The position numbers and the translations under genes are program-made. A DNA stretch of 64,000 nucleotides from positions 1 through 64,000 of the forward strand of contig NZ_JAESWC010000002.1 in assembly GCF_016765585.1 (NCBI RefSeq), in the 5' to 3' direction. Below are positions 27,409 through 36,332 of the stretch, one piece after another. The notes under the pieces were generated by a model that was given only the letters and a program-made list of their open reading frames with translations, ran no database searches and had not been told where the DNA came from. The first letter of the stretch is position 1; every line of letters starts with the position of its first letter. The DNA comes from Clostridium rhizosphaerae (lineage in GTDB: Bacteria; Bacillota; Clostridia; Clostridiales; Clostridiaceae).

Positions 27409-28881
27409 ATGTTAAAAAACGTTGCTTACTTCTTATTATTTTCAATGCTTTCTATGTTGATTCTAACAACACCAGTACTGGCTTCAGATGCAAATGCTTC
27501 TCTAACGGATGCAAATAAGATACTACAGAAAGTATATAATTTTGTTGAATCTGGAGAGGTAAATGCTGCAAAAGAAACTTACTCTACATATAACAAGTCT
27601 TGGGTAGATTATGAAGACGAGATTAAAACACAATCAAAAGAGGCTTATGGAGATATTGAAGAAAAAATGGGTATGGTACAGTTTCTTTTTTCTCAGGAAC
27701 CAGTTCAAAAGGATAAATTGCAGGATGCACTAAAAGAACTAATGCAAACTAATGAAAGTTTTATTCAAGGAAAATATAATGCTTCAACTACTGAAAAGAA
27801 TAATAATAAAGTTCAAGTTAAAGATTTAATTATAATTTTAGAAAATGCAAAGAATCAAATTAAAAATGGAGATAATAACGCTGCCTTAAAATCTATGCAA
27901 GATTTCACTTCTAAGTGGCTGGATGTGGAAGGCGTTATTTTAACAAAATCTCAAAAAATATATAATGATGCTGAAAAAGATATGGTTGCTTCTAAGGCAT
28001 ACTTGTCTGTTGATCCAAAACAACCAGATAAAGCTCTGAAGGTTATAGAAAGAATGATTGGTTATATGTCTCAGGTTTCAGGTGACAATACATACAGTAT
28101 CGTAGATGTTATCACAATAATCCTTCGTGAAGGCTTAGAAGCTCTATTAGTGGTTGTGGCGCTTCTTGGATTTTTAAAGAAATCCGGGAATGAGGATAAG
28201 AAAGGATGGATCTTTGGTGGTGTAGGTATAGGGCTAGCTGTAAGTTTTATCATTGCAATTCTAGTTAAGGTTTTATTCAGCTCAGGAACCTTTGGAAATA
28301 ACAATTTTTTAATTTCTGGATGGACTGGCGTTTTTGCAGCTGTAATGCTAATATATGTAAGCTATTGGCTTCACAGTAAATCAAGTGCAAATGAGTGGCA
28401 GAATTATATAAGTGAAAAAAGCTCAAAAGCAATAGCTACAGGGAGTTTGTTATCATTAGGATTTCTAGCTTTTTTAGCAGTGTTTAGAGAAGGAACAGAA
28501 ACCGTATTATTCTATATAGGAATGGCATCTTCAGTTGGTTTACCTGTATTGTTATCAGGAATAGCCATAGGAGTTGCAATATTAGTTATCGTAGCTTTCC
28601 TAATGCTAAAGGTAGGATTGCGTATTCCAATGAGGCCTTTTTTCCTAATCTCAAGCCTTCTTGTTTTCTACTTGGGATTAAAGTTTACAGGAATGGGAAT
28701 TAACGGCTTACAAAATGCAGGCGTTCTTCCAGCAACTTCTAGTGACAATTTACCTACTATAGCATGGCTAGCAGTTTATCCATCATGGCAAAGTGTTGTG
28801 CCACAGATAGTTTTAGTTTTGGGAGCTATAGTTATGGTGGTTAAAAATAATATTAATTCAAAGAAATTGGAGGAAAAATAA
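27409..28881 (+). CDS. FTR1 family iron permease with extracellular helical repeats
   Basis: A 490-residue protein. A signal peptide (1-26) is followed by two related helical repeats (about 32-120 and 136-220), then a seven-helix FTR1 domain. The two iron-binding REXXE motifs are REGLE (240-244) and REGTE (360-364). The family moves ferric or ferrous iron across the membrane, with an oxidising or binding partner. The Fur box upstream supports this role. The next gene overlaps by one base and encodes a lipoprotein with the same repeats, so it is the likely partner in place of EfeO. Confidence 0.88.
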   Translation: MLKNVAYFLLFSMLSMLILTTPVLASDANASLTDANKILQKVYNFVESGEVNAAKETYSTYNKSWVDYEDEIKTQSKEAYGDIEEKMGMVQFLFSQEPVQKDKLQDALKELMQTNESFIQGKYNASTTEKNNNKVQVKDLIIILENAKNQIKNGDNNAALKSMQDFTSKWLDVEGVILTKSQKIYNDAEKDMVASKAYLSVDPKQPDKALKVIERMIGYMSQVSGDNTYSIVDVITIILREGLEALLVVVALLGFLKKSGNEDKKGWIFGGVGIGLAVSFIIAILVKVLFSSGTFGNNNFLISGWTGVFAAVMLIYVSYWLHSKSSANEWQNYISEKSSKAIATGSLLSLGFLAFLAVFREGTETVLFYIGMASSVGLPVLLSGIAIGVAILVIVAFLMLKVGLRIPMRPFFLISSLLVFYLGLKFTGMGINGLQNAGVLPATSSDNLPTIAWLAVYPSWQSVVPQIVLVLGAIVMVVKNNINSKKLEEK

Positions 28882-29633
28882 TGATAAAATTAAGAGGTTT
28901 CATTGCAGTAACAGCATTAGTAACAATACTTTCGCTTACAGGGTGTGCTTCTAAGAAAGCTGAGCAGCAAAGTACACCAGTAAAGGAGCAACCTAAGGTT
29001 GAAGAGACTCAAAAAACTCTTACCATAAGTCAAGGAACTCAAAATATGATAGATGCATTAAATAAAATGAAAGAAAGTCTTGGAGCTAAAGATGAGGTTA
29101 CAGTAATCGCAGAAGGATCAAAGTTGGAAGAAAATTGGAAACCAATTGAGGATGCCGTAAAAGATAAAAACAAAGAGATATACAGTAAGGTAGAAGAGCC
29201 ATTAGATGCTGTAAATGCAGCAATTAAAATTAAGCCTTTGGATGCTAAAGCACTTACTAAGCAAATTGATGAATTAAAAGAGCAGCTTGAACAGGTATTA
29301 AAGCTTGACCAGCCTCAATCCTCTGAAAGTAAGAAAGCACTTACTATTGAAGATGGAGCAAAAAATATGCGTAGTGCATTAAAAAATATGAAAGATATGC
29401 TTGCTGCAAAAAATGAAGATGGTGCAATCAAAGAATCATCTAAGTTAGAAGAAAATTGGAAACCAATTGAAGATAGTGTAAAAGAAAAGAATAAAGACCT
29501 TTACGAGAAAGTAGAGACTCCTCTTGGAATAATAAATACTGCAATAAAGATTAAGCCACTTGACACAAAAACTTTAACTTCAGCAATAGATTCATTAGAT
29601 AACACACTTTCTGAAGTTGAAAAACTGAAATAG
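28881..29633 (+). CDS. Lipoprotein with two copies of the FTR1-associated helical repeat
   Basis: A 250-residue protein with a type II signal peptide and lipobox LTGC (Cys22). Two tandem repeats (about 46-145 and 155-248) share KLEENWKPIED, then PL-x-x-(V/I)-N-x-A-IKIKPLD. The same pattern (K-x-x-W-x-x-x-E, then Y-x-x-x-E) occurs twice in the FTR1 protein just upstream. The ATG overlaps the end of that gene. It is most likely an iron-binding or docking partner of the permease outside the membrane; this role is inferred from position and shared repeats. Confidence 0.75.
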   Translation: MIKLRGFIAVTALVTILSLTGCASKKAEQQSTPVKEQPKVEETQKTLTISQGTQNMIDALNKMKESLGAKDEVTVIAEGSKLEENWKPIEDAVKDKNKEIYSKVEEPLDAVNAAIKIKPLDAKALTKQIDELKEQLEQVLKLDQPQSSESKKALTIEDGAKNMRSALKNMKDMLAAKNEDGAIKESSKLEENWKPIEDSVKEKNKDLYEKVETPLGIINTAIKIKPLDTKTLTSAIDSLDNTLSEVEKLK

Positions 29634-29710
29634 TTTTAACTTTTGATAAAACATTCTCAGTATGGCTGAAATTTAATAATAGATAAAGTTTAATTAACAA
29701 TTTATGAAGA

Positions 29711-29765
29711 AAAAGGATTATGTGATTAACAAATAAGTCATATAATCCTTTTAATATTTTTTTGT
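29711..29765 (+). terminator. Terminator of the iron operon
   Basis: AAGGATTAT and ATAATCCTT arms with extra pairing inside (TGTGA / TCATA), followed by TTTTAATATTTTTTTG. Confidence 0.7.
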
Positions 29766-29939
29766 TTTGAGATCATTTTATACTCCTAAGTTTATTAGTT
29801 ACCTCATTATTATCATATTCAACATTGATGTTTTCTGTGAAAATAAAAAGAACTTATACATACTTTCATGAAAGTGGTAAAACATAAAATGTACTTATTA
29901 ATATTGTAATTAATATAATATAAATTTGGAGGCATAAAG

Positions 29940-31508
29940 ATGGAAGATTCAAAGTCATATAACTTAGATGTTTTTACTAGTATTCGTGAGCCATATTGGA
30001 TAGCATCTGCAAATAAAACAGATTATACTGCTTTAAAAGAGGATATAAGTGTTGATGTTGCTATAGTGGGTGGAGGGATGGTAGGAATAACTTCCGCATT
30101 GCTTTTAAAAGATAAAGGGTTAAAAGTAGCTGTGTTAGAAGCCAATAGGATTGCTCATGGAACCACAGGCCATACAACTGCCAAGATAACTTCACAGCAT
30201 GGTTTAATTTATAACAAGATTATATCTAAATTCGGAGAAGAAAAGGCAAAGCAGTATGCAGAGGCTAATGAATCAGCTATTCATTTTATTGCAAATTTAG
30301 TGGAGGAAAAAAACATTGATTGTGATTTTTGCTTTCGTCCTGCCTATGTATATACCCAATCTGATGATTATATAGAAAAGATTGAAAAAGAGGTGAAGGC
30401 AGCTTCAAAATTAGGTATAAAGGCATCCTTTGAAGATAATATTCAACTTCCTTTTCATATAAAGGCTGCTGTGAAATTTGAAAATCAGGCCCAATTTCAT
30501 CCATTAAAATATCTGCTTTCAATAGCTAAGGAAATACCAGGAGATGGAAGTAATATTTTTGAATTTACTAAGGTAGTGGATATTGAAGATGGAGAATCTA
30601 GTTCAGTAATAACCAGTAATGGAAACAAAGTTACCGCATCTAAAGTCATTATTGCATCTCATTTTCCTTGTTATGATGGACTCGGAATGTATTTCGCAAG
30701 GATGTATGCGGAAAAGTCATATTTACTTGGAGTTAAAATTAAAGAAAAATTTCCAGAAGGTATGTTCATAACCGCTGAAGATCCAGGTCGTACACTTCGC
30801 TCTCAAAAATATGAGGATGGTGAAATTGTCATAGTTGGTGGAGAACATCATAAGACAGGAAGTGAAAAGCATACTAATATACATTATGAAAACATAAGCA
30901 ACTTTGCAAAAGAAACATTTAACTTGCAACAAATATTATATAGGTGGTCTACGCAGGACTGTATGACTGTAGATGGTGTTCCTTATGTAGGTTATGTTAA
31001 TTCTAGAACCTCTAGTATATTAGTAGCTACAGGCTTTGGGAAGTGGGGGATGACCAATAGTACAGCAGCTGCAAAGATATTGACTGATTTGATTACAGAT
31101 GGAGACAGTCCATGGGCACCCATTTATAACCCATCTAGATTCGATATAATAGCTTCAGGAGCTAAACTAGCATCGGAAAATTTAAATGTAGCAGAAACAC
31201 TAATAGGCGGTAAAATAACTCCGGCGCCTAAGGACGTAAATATTAATAATGGCGAGGCTAAGGTAATTAATGTGAATGGTGAAAAGATTGGAGCTTATCG
31301 AGATGAAAAAGGTATTTTACATATGGTTGATATAACTTGTACCCATTTAGGTTGTGAACTAGTTTGGAACGAGGCAGAAACAACGTGGGATTGTCCTTGT
31401 CATGGATCTAGATTTAGCTATGATGGTGAAAATATTGAGGGCCCTGCATTTAACCCATTAAAGCATGTAGGTGAAGGTCCAAATAAAAAAGATCCCAATA
31501 TATTTTAG
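29940..31508 (+). CDS. FAD-dependent oxidoreductase with C-terminal Rieske domain
   Basis: A 522-residue protein of the DadA/GlpD-like (DAO) family. The dinucleotide motif is VAIVGGGMVGITSALLL (near 40), followed by VAVLEANRIAHGTTGHT. Residues about 430-515 are a Rieske domain with CTHLGC and CPCHGSRF, the two Cys-x-His sites for a 2Fe-2S cluster. This arrangement is known in Firmicutes; substrate and partner are unknown. GGAGG precedes the ATG. It lies 306 bp after the iron operon and has its own terminator, so it is probably a separate unit. Confidence 0.85.
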   Translation: MEDSKSYNLDVFTSIREPYWIASANKTDYTALKEDISVDVAIVGGGMVGITSALLLKDKGLKVAVLEANRIAHGTTGHTTAKITSQHGLIYNKIISKFGEEKAKQYAEANESAIHFIANLVEEKNIDCDFCFRPAYVYTQSDDYIEKIEKEVKAASKLGIKASFEDNIQLPFHIKAAVKFENQAQFHPLKYLLSIAKEIPGDGSNIFEFTKVVDIEDGESSSVITSNGNKVTASKVIIASHFPCYDGLGMYFARMYAEKSYLLGVKIKEKFPEGMFITAEDPGRTLRSQKYEDGEIVIVGGEHHKTGSEKHTNIHYENISNFAKETFNLQQILYRWSTQDCMTVDGVPYVGYVNSRTSSILVATGFGKWGMTNSTAAAKILTDLITDGDSPWAPIYNPSRFDIIASGAKLASENLNVAETLIGGKITPAPKDVNINNGEAKVINVNGEKIGAYRDEKGILHMVDITCTHLGCELVWNEAETTWDCPCHGSRFSYDGENIEGPAFNPLKHVGEGPNKKDPNIF

Positions 31509-31548
31509 CGGGATGGGTCTCATAAGTTGTATGGGACCCGCTATTCTT
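31507..31548 (+). terminator. Terminator of the oxidoreductase gene
   Basis: AGCGGG...GGGTCTCAT pairs with ATGGGACCCGCT (31507-31542) around a short loop. Confidence 0.65.
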
Positions 31549-31874
31549 ATAGGATTATGAAGAACATCTTATTAAAATAGTCAGGCAACATTGGTTCTAT
31601 CTTTCATAAAATGATAATGCTCTTCAGTTATATAAGTCACTCATAAAATATAATTGTCTGAGAGCATCAGATTATTCCCTTGTTTAAAAAGTGTGTTTAA
31701 ATTTGAGTATAATTTTCTGGTACTGATTATTTTACTCGAACTTAACATGTTCAATTAAATTTTCAAAAACATTAGATATATTAATTAAAGTAGTAGCAAA
31801 ATAAGTCCAATGTCATAGTATGTAGCAGGACAAGATATCCGACAAAAATATATACCAAAAAGGAGATAATTAAT
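31549..31874. other. Intergenic region
   Basis: AT-rich with no gene or clear structure. It should include the promoter of the following Sm-like gene, and an AGGAGAT site lies at its end. Confidence 0.4.
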
Positions 31875-32264
31875 ATGCCTGATGGATTTGGTATTGTAAA
31901 TGATTTAGCACGCCATATTGGACAAACTGTTACCATATTTACAACTAGCGGTGGAGAATCTGGAAGAGGTTTTACTGGCATTCTTGCATCTGTTAATAAC
32001 AGATTTGTAAGATTAATAGTTCAAATTGGTTCCGCACCTGGATGCGCACTAGGAAGCTGCTGTGATGATAGACATGATCATTGTGATTGTGACAGAAATA
32101 GTGGAAGAGAAATGGGAATTGAATTCGAAATGGATAGAGACAGAAATAGAAACAGAGACAGAGACAGATTTGACTGTAACGGCAGAACACTTGGTGCAAT
32201 AGTTGATATACCAGTAGATAGAATTGCTGCTTTTGTCCATAATGCTGTAGGAAGTGGATGGTAA
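31875..32264 (+). CDS. Sm-like protein with Arg/Asp/Asn-rich insert
   Basis: A 129-residue protein. Residues 10-55 look like an Sm-type beta strand region (GQTVTIFTTSG, then GFTGILASVNNRFVRL). A Cys/Asp stretch follows (CALGSCCDDRHDHCDCD), then a low-complexity segment built from RD and RN pairs (near 90-102, encoded by a degenerate hexamer repeat), and a last strand-like part. Such proteins are seen in spore formers and may be coat-associated, but I cannot assign a function. It is convergent with a smaller Sm-like gene. Confidence 0.6.
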   Translation: MPDGFGIVNDLARHIGQTVTIFTTSGGESGRGFTGILASVNNRFVRLIVQIGSAPGCALGSCCDDRHDHCDCDRNSGREMGIEFEMDRDRNRNRDRDRFDCNGRTLGAIVDIPVDRIAAFVHNAVGSGW

Positions 32265-32326
32265 CTAAATAATTGTTACAGCTAGGTACATGGAACGTAA
32301 ATAGATTTGAGTAGATTCAAATCTAC

Positions 32327-32563
32327 TTACGTTCTTTTTTGTATGAATAGCTGGTATTTGTGGAAATATGCTGGATACAATAATTCCTGGATTTGGTTAA
32401 AGGAGTAATGTTTCGATACAAATTGAGAATGGTATAGATACTCAAACAAGTATATTTCGCCGCTTGAAACGGCACAAAGTATACCTGAAACACCTTGACC
32501 ATTGACGAGAGATACTCTCACGGGCTGATTTATCAGGAACTGAAGTTTCTCTTGCCAAAACAT
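32327..32563 (-). CDS. Small Sm-like protein
   Basis: A 78-residue protein. RVSLVNGQGVSGILCAVSSGEIYL (in two parts, near 16 and 30) has the outline of an Sm1 motif, and the rest is aromatic and helical. A GGGTGA site precedes ATG 32563. It begins 13 bp after the ubiX stop on the same strand, so it may be co-transcribed with ubiX. A truncated duplicate lies at 21,957-22,124 away from any ubiX, which argues against a fixed functional link. Confidence 0.6.
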   Translation of the reverse strand: MFWQEKLQFLINQPVRVSLVNGQGVSGILCAVSSGEIYLFEYLYHSQFVSKHYSFNQIQELLYPAYFHKYQLFIQKRT

Positions 32564-32576
32564 ATGTAATCACCCA

Positions 32577-33134
32577 TTAACCATGCCACCTTTTTCCCTC
32601 AGGGAAACTTAAGCCTAGTTGATCTAAAAGTTTCATTACTTGATGATTCACAATATCTTCAACAGTTTCTGGTTTATTATAGAAAGCGGGCATTGGCGGA
32701 ACAATTTTAACTCCTAACTGTGATAGCTTTAGCATATTCTGCAGGTGTATAGCGCTTAATGGAGTTTCTCTAGGAGATAAAATAAGTTTTCTGCCTTCTT
32801 TAAGTGTTACATCTGCAGCACGTGCAATAAGATTGTCACAGTAGCCATTTGCTATAGAACTTAGTGTTTTCATGCTGCAGGGCACAATAAGCATTGCATC
32901 GGTTAGGAATGACCCACTTGATATCTTGGCTCCCATATTAAAATTATCATATACTGCATATGACAAAGAATTTATGTATTCTAAATCATATTTTGTTTCC
33001 GTAATAAGGGTCTGCTGAGCCCACTTACTCATTATTAAATGAACATTTACATGCTCAAATTTTTTAATGGCTTCAAGTAATCTTACAGCATATATTGTAC
33101 CTGTAGCCCCAGTAATTCCAACTATTATTTCCAT
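32577..33134 (-). CDS. ubiX: Flavin prenyltransferase UbiX
   Basis: A 185-residue UbiX/Pad1 protein. The flavin-binding start is VGITGATGTIYAVRLLEA, followed by SGSFLTDAMLIVPCSMKTL and the late motif LSPRETPLSAIHLQNML. The family joins a prenyl group to FMN and makes the prenylated FMN cofactor of UbiD decarboxylases. ATG 33134 has AAGGAGAT before it. An LpdD-like gene lies just upstream in the same operon, and a UbiD gene occurs 4 kb away, so this UbiX most likely serves that enzyme. Confidence 0.92.
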   Translation of the reverse strand: MEIIVGITGATGTIYAVRLLEAIKKFEHVNVHLIMSKWAQQTLITETKYDLEYINSLSYAVYDNFNMGAKISSGSFLTDAMLIVPCSMKTLSSIANGYCDNLIARAADVTLKEGRKLILSPRETPLSAIHLQNMLKLSQLGVKIVPPMPAFYNKPETVEDIVNHQVMKLLDQLGLSFPEGKRWHG

Positions 33135-33156
33135 TTTGTAATCTCCTTGTAGTAAG

Positions 33157-33507
33157 TTATACATTAATTTTACTCTTAAGTTCCTCTATCATTTCAATAC
33201 ACAGGGCACTAATGGTATCTATTTCAGATTTGGTAATCTTGTCTACATGGATACCGCAGCACAGCACGACGTTTTTGTCAAAGGAAGCGGTAAAAAGATC
33301 GTAAAGTACTCTTGTAATGTGGTCTTCTTTATGATTAGGAAAGCAAAAGGTCGATGATTCCACGTCTTTTGAGCCTACAGTGACAGCTCCCAAATGAGGC
33401 TTATCCCCACCTGTAATAATAATGCACATATCTTCACCTAGATGTATGGCATTAAGCTTTAAACTTACTCTTCCTTTTGTTCGTTTAATTTCTATCATAT
33501 CTTCCAT
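33157..33507 (-). CDS. LpdD-like prenylated-flavin chaperone
   Basis: A 116-residue protein resembling LpdD, the small partner of UbiD-type decarboxylases. Recognisable parts are CIIITGGDKPHLGAVTVG (near 30) and HITRVLYDLF with the following CCGIHVDKITKSEI. LpdD proteins are thought to help deliver prenylated FMN. The gene is 22 bp before ubiX in the same direction. It is divergent from the ubiA operon (178 bp apart). I am fairly, not fully, sure of the family. Confidence 0.65.
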   Translation of the reverse strand: MEDMIEIKRTKGRVSLKLNAIHLGEDMCIIITGGDKPHLGAVTVGSKDVESSTFCFPNHKEDHITRVLYDLFTASFDKNVVLCCGIHVDKITKSEIDTISALCIEMIEELKSKINV

Positions 33508-33685
33508 GTATCTATCCTCACTTAGCTTATTTAAATATAGTTTAATTATAGCATATAAAGCTTATATGGATAGCCTTGGCTGATTTTTAGAAATATTACC
33601 TGCTTTGTTGAAATATGTTCCTACTCTGTAGTATTATTATTTGTAGCATGTATACTTACAATATTATACCAATAGGAGCGATTAA

Positions 33686-34561
33686 ATGAATATGCTATTA
33701 ACTAAAGCTGTAAAAAAAGTCCATGACTATGGAGTACTTGTTATGTTTTCACATACAATCTTTTCTCTATCCTTTGCGCTTATTTCAATGCTTTTAGCAA
33801 GCAATGGAGCCCCGTCTTTTTATAAGCTGTTTTGGATACTTATTGCCTTTATGGGCGCAAGAACAGGAGCAAATGCTATAAACAGAGCGATAGATGCCGA
33901 GATTGACGGTAAAAATCCAAGAACTGCTGTGAGACAGCTTCCTCAAGGCCTCTTAAAGAAAAAGGAAGTTATAGTGTTTTCTATTTTGTGTTTTTTAGTA
34001 ATGCTTGTTGCAGCAGCAATGCTTAATCCATTATGTGTGCTGCTTTCACCTATAGCATTATTTTTAATGATTATTTATTCATATACAAAGCGCTTTACCT
34101 GGGCCTGCCACCTGGTTTTAGGCATAACCTCCGCTGCTGCTCCAGTTGGAGCTTGGATAGCAGTAACCGGAAAAATTTCTTGGCTGCCTCTCTTTATGGG
34201 TGCGGCTAATACTCTTTGGGTTGCAGGATTTGATATTATCTATGGCTCACAGGACTATGACTTTGATACTGCAAATGGAATACACTCAATACCTCAAAGA
34301 TTTGGCGTAAAAAATGCTCTGCGCATTTCTTCACTTTTTCACTTTATGACAATTATCTTCTTAATAGCAGTAGGCCTATTAAGCAGCGAGCTGGGAATTC
34401 TTTATTTTATTGGACTTTTTATAATTTCAATTTTATTTCTTATAGAGCACAGGATGGTTTCACCTGATAATTTAAATAATGTAAAAATAGCTTCATATGG
34501 TGTAAATCAGATAATAAGCATTGCTTTTCTGATCTTTGGTGTTATTGATGCATTAATATAA
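33686..34561 (+). CDS. UbiA-type aromatic prenyltransferase (MqnP/UbiA-like)
   Basis: A 291-residue membrane protein with about eight helices. The first Asp-rich motif is N66-x3-D70-x3-D74 (NRAIDAEID), followed by NPRTAVRQLPQG; the second is SQDYDFD with IPQRFG. These bind the Mg-prenyl diphosphate. UbiA and MqnP enzymes prenylate 4-hydroxybenzoate or 1,4-dihydroxy-6-naphthoate, whose products are then decarboxylated by UbiD/UbiX. Both partners are adjacent. It is the first gene of a four-gene operon with an ABC importer (29 bp to the binding protein). Confidence 0.87.
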   Translation: MNMLLTKAVKKVHDYGVLVMFSHTIFSLSFALISMLLASNGAPSFYKLFWILIAFMGARTGANAINRAIDAEIDGKNPRTAVRQLPQGLLKKKEVIVFSILCFLVMLVAAAMLNPLCVLLSPIALFLMIIYSYTKRFTWACHLVLGITSAAAPVGAWIAVTGKISWLPLFMGAANTLWVAGFDIIYGSQDYDFDTANGIHSIPQRFGVKNALRISSLFHFMTIIFLIAVGLLSSELGILYFIGLFIISILFLIEHRMVSPDNLNNVKIASYGVNQIISIAFLIFGVIDALI

Positions 34562-34590
34562 AAAATTTTATATACATAGGGGGACTAAAA

Positions 34591-35559
34591 ATGACTAGAC
34601 TAAAAAAATTATTAACTACTGTTACTGCTTCTTTTATTGCAGTATCCTTAACTGCTTGTTCACAAGCAAATAATTCTTCAAAGACGACCTCATCAGATTC
34701 AGCTGCTAAGGCTACCTTAAATATAGGAGCAATAAATTCTGTGGACGTAGTTCCAATAGTAATTGCCAATGAAAAAGGATTTTTCAAAAAAGAAGGCATT
34801 GATGTTAAATTTCAGCCTTTTAAAAGTTCTCAAGACAGAGATACAGCTTTTCAGGCAGGTAATCTGGACGGGGTTATTTGTGATGAAATAGCAATAGCTC
34901 TTTATCAAAATTCAGATTTTGATGTAAAGATAACAGGAATTACAAATGGAGACTTTATGCTTATTGCAAACCCACAGTCAGGAATAAAGTCCATAAATGA
35001 TATCAAAGGTAAAAGTGTGGCTATATCACAAAAAACTTCTATTGAATATGTTTTAGACAAAATGCTGGAGAAAAGTTCAATGCAGCCTGCAGATGTTAAA
35101 AAATCTATAGTTCCTGCTGTACCAACAAGACTTGAAATGTTAAGGAACAATAAGGTTGATGCGGCACTGCTTCCTGAACCATTTTCTACAGCTGCTATAA
35201 AAGATGGAGGAATACTTCTTGGAACGGCAACCAAAATGGCACACTATCCTTCAGTAACAGCTTTTTCACAAAAGGCAATAGACAGCAAAACGAGCGAAAT
35301 CAAGGCATTTTATAAGGCTTATAATGATGCTGTAGAATATATTAACAGTACTTCAATTTCTGAGTATGAAGCTACAATAATAAAAACTGTTGGATACCCT
35401 GATGACATGAAAGGTAAAATTAAATTGCCTGAATTTAAGAAAAATGCTCTTCCATCAGAAGATGAAGTTAAGTCAGCTATAGATTGGACTGTAAAGAATG
35501 GTATTGTTAAAAAGACATTAACTCCTAAGGACGTAATGAGTGATGTAGGTGTTAAATAA
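34591..35559 (+). CDS. ABC transporter substrate-binding lipoprotein, NMT1/THI5-like
   Basis: A 322-residue lipoprotein with lipobox LTAC (Cys near 23). The mature part follows the NMT1/SsuA fold: ANEKGFFKKEGIDV near the start, then FQAGNLDGVICD, IKGKSVAIS and DAALLPEPF. This class binds thiamine precursors, sulfonates, nitrate, taurine or aromatic acids. The ATPase and permease follow without gap. Co-transcription with a UbiA prenyltransferase suggests the ligand is an aromatic precursor, but the binding site does not show this directly. Confidence 0.85.
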   Translation: MTRLKKLLTTVTASFIAVSLTACSQANNSSKTTSSDSAAKATLNIGAINSVDVVPIVIANEKGFFKKEGIDVKFQPFKSSQDRDTAFQAGNLDGVICDEIAIALYQNSDFDVKITGITNGDFMLIANPQSGIKSINDIKGKSVAISQKTSIEYVLDKMLEKSSMQPADVKKSIVPAVPTRLEMLRNNKVDAALLPEPFSTAAIKDGGILLGTATKMAHYPSVTAFSQKAIDSKTSEIKAFYKAYNDAVEYINSTSISEYEATIIKTVGYPDDMKGKIKLPEFKKNALPSEDEVKSAIDWTVKNGIVKKTLTPKDVMSDVGVK

Positions 35560-35576
35560 GCTGCAGGAGGCACTAT

Positions 35577-36332
35577 ATGCTTGAAATAGATAACCTTTCT
35601 GTAAGTTATAATTCTGAAAAAAAGTCAGTTCATGCTCTAGGGCCTTTGAACATGCAAATTTCATCAGGAGATATTTATGCCGTAATTGGTCCTTCAGGAT
35701 GCGGCAAGTCCACTTTGCTTAATGTATTATGCGGGATTATTAAAGATTTTGAGGGAAAGGTGCTGCTTAAAGGCGAAGACCTAAGTCCAAAGAAGCACAA
35801 CATTGGATTCATACCGCAAAACTTTGGTCTGCTTCCTTGGAAAAATGTTTATAAAAACTGTATGCTGCCTCTAAAGATAAAGGAACAACCTATCGATAGT
35901 GCAGTTAAGGAAAGAGCTGAGTATATTTTAAATAAATTAAACATCGGAGATCTGAAAAACAGATATCCAAGGGAATTAAGCGGCGGTCAAAAACAAAGGG
36001 CTGCCATAGCAAGAACTTTTATAATGAATCCCGATTTGCTGTTAATGGACGAGCCTTTTTCAGCTCTTGATGCTCTTACAAGGGAAGAAGCCCAGGAGCT
36101 TTTCATAGATATTTGGAATCAGTACAAGACTACTACAATACTAGTGACCCACAATATTGAAGAAGCTATTTATATGGGAAAGAAAATAGTAATATTATCA
36201 CACTGTCCAGGTACCATAGTTAAAATAATTGATAATCCTTTATTTAATACTGAGAATTTAAGACAGAACGAGGATTACCTTAAGCTTTCTGAAAGCATTA
36301 GGAGCATCATAAAAAGAGGATGGAAAATATGA
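35577..36332 (+). CDS. ABC transporter ATP-binding protein
   Basis: A 251-residue ATPase of the SsuB/TauB class. Walker A is GPSGCGKST (near 40), signature LSGGQKQRAAIAR (near 135), Walker B LLLMDEPFSALDAL, and the switch His is in VTHNIEEA. It energises uptake with the neighbouring permease and binding protein. GCAGGAGG precedes the ATG, 17 bp after the binding-protein gene, and the 3' end overlaps the permease gene by 13 bp. Confidence 0.92.
   Translation: MLEIDNLSVSYNSEKKSVHALGPLNMQISSGDIYAVIGPSGCGKSTLLNVLCGIIKDFEGKVLLKGEDLSPKKHNIGFIPQNFGLLPWKNVYKNCMLPLKIKEQPIDSAVKERAEYILNKLNIGDLKNRYPRELSGGQKQRAAIARTFIMNPDLLLMDEPFSALDALTREEAQELFIDIWNQYKTTTILVTHNIEEAIYMGKKIVILSHCPGTIVKIIDNPLFNTENLRQNEDYLKLSESIRSIIKRGWKI

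Noticed and set aside
32135-32170. Microsatellite or tandem repeat
   Set aside because: The degenerate AGAGAC/AGAAAT hexamers are in frame and encode the RD/RN-rich segment of the Sm-like protein; they are part of the gene.
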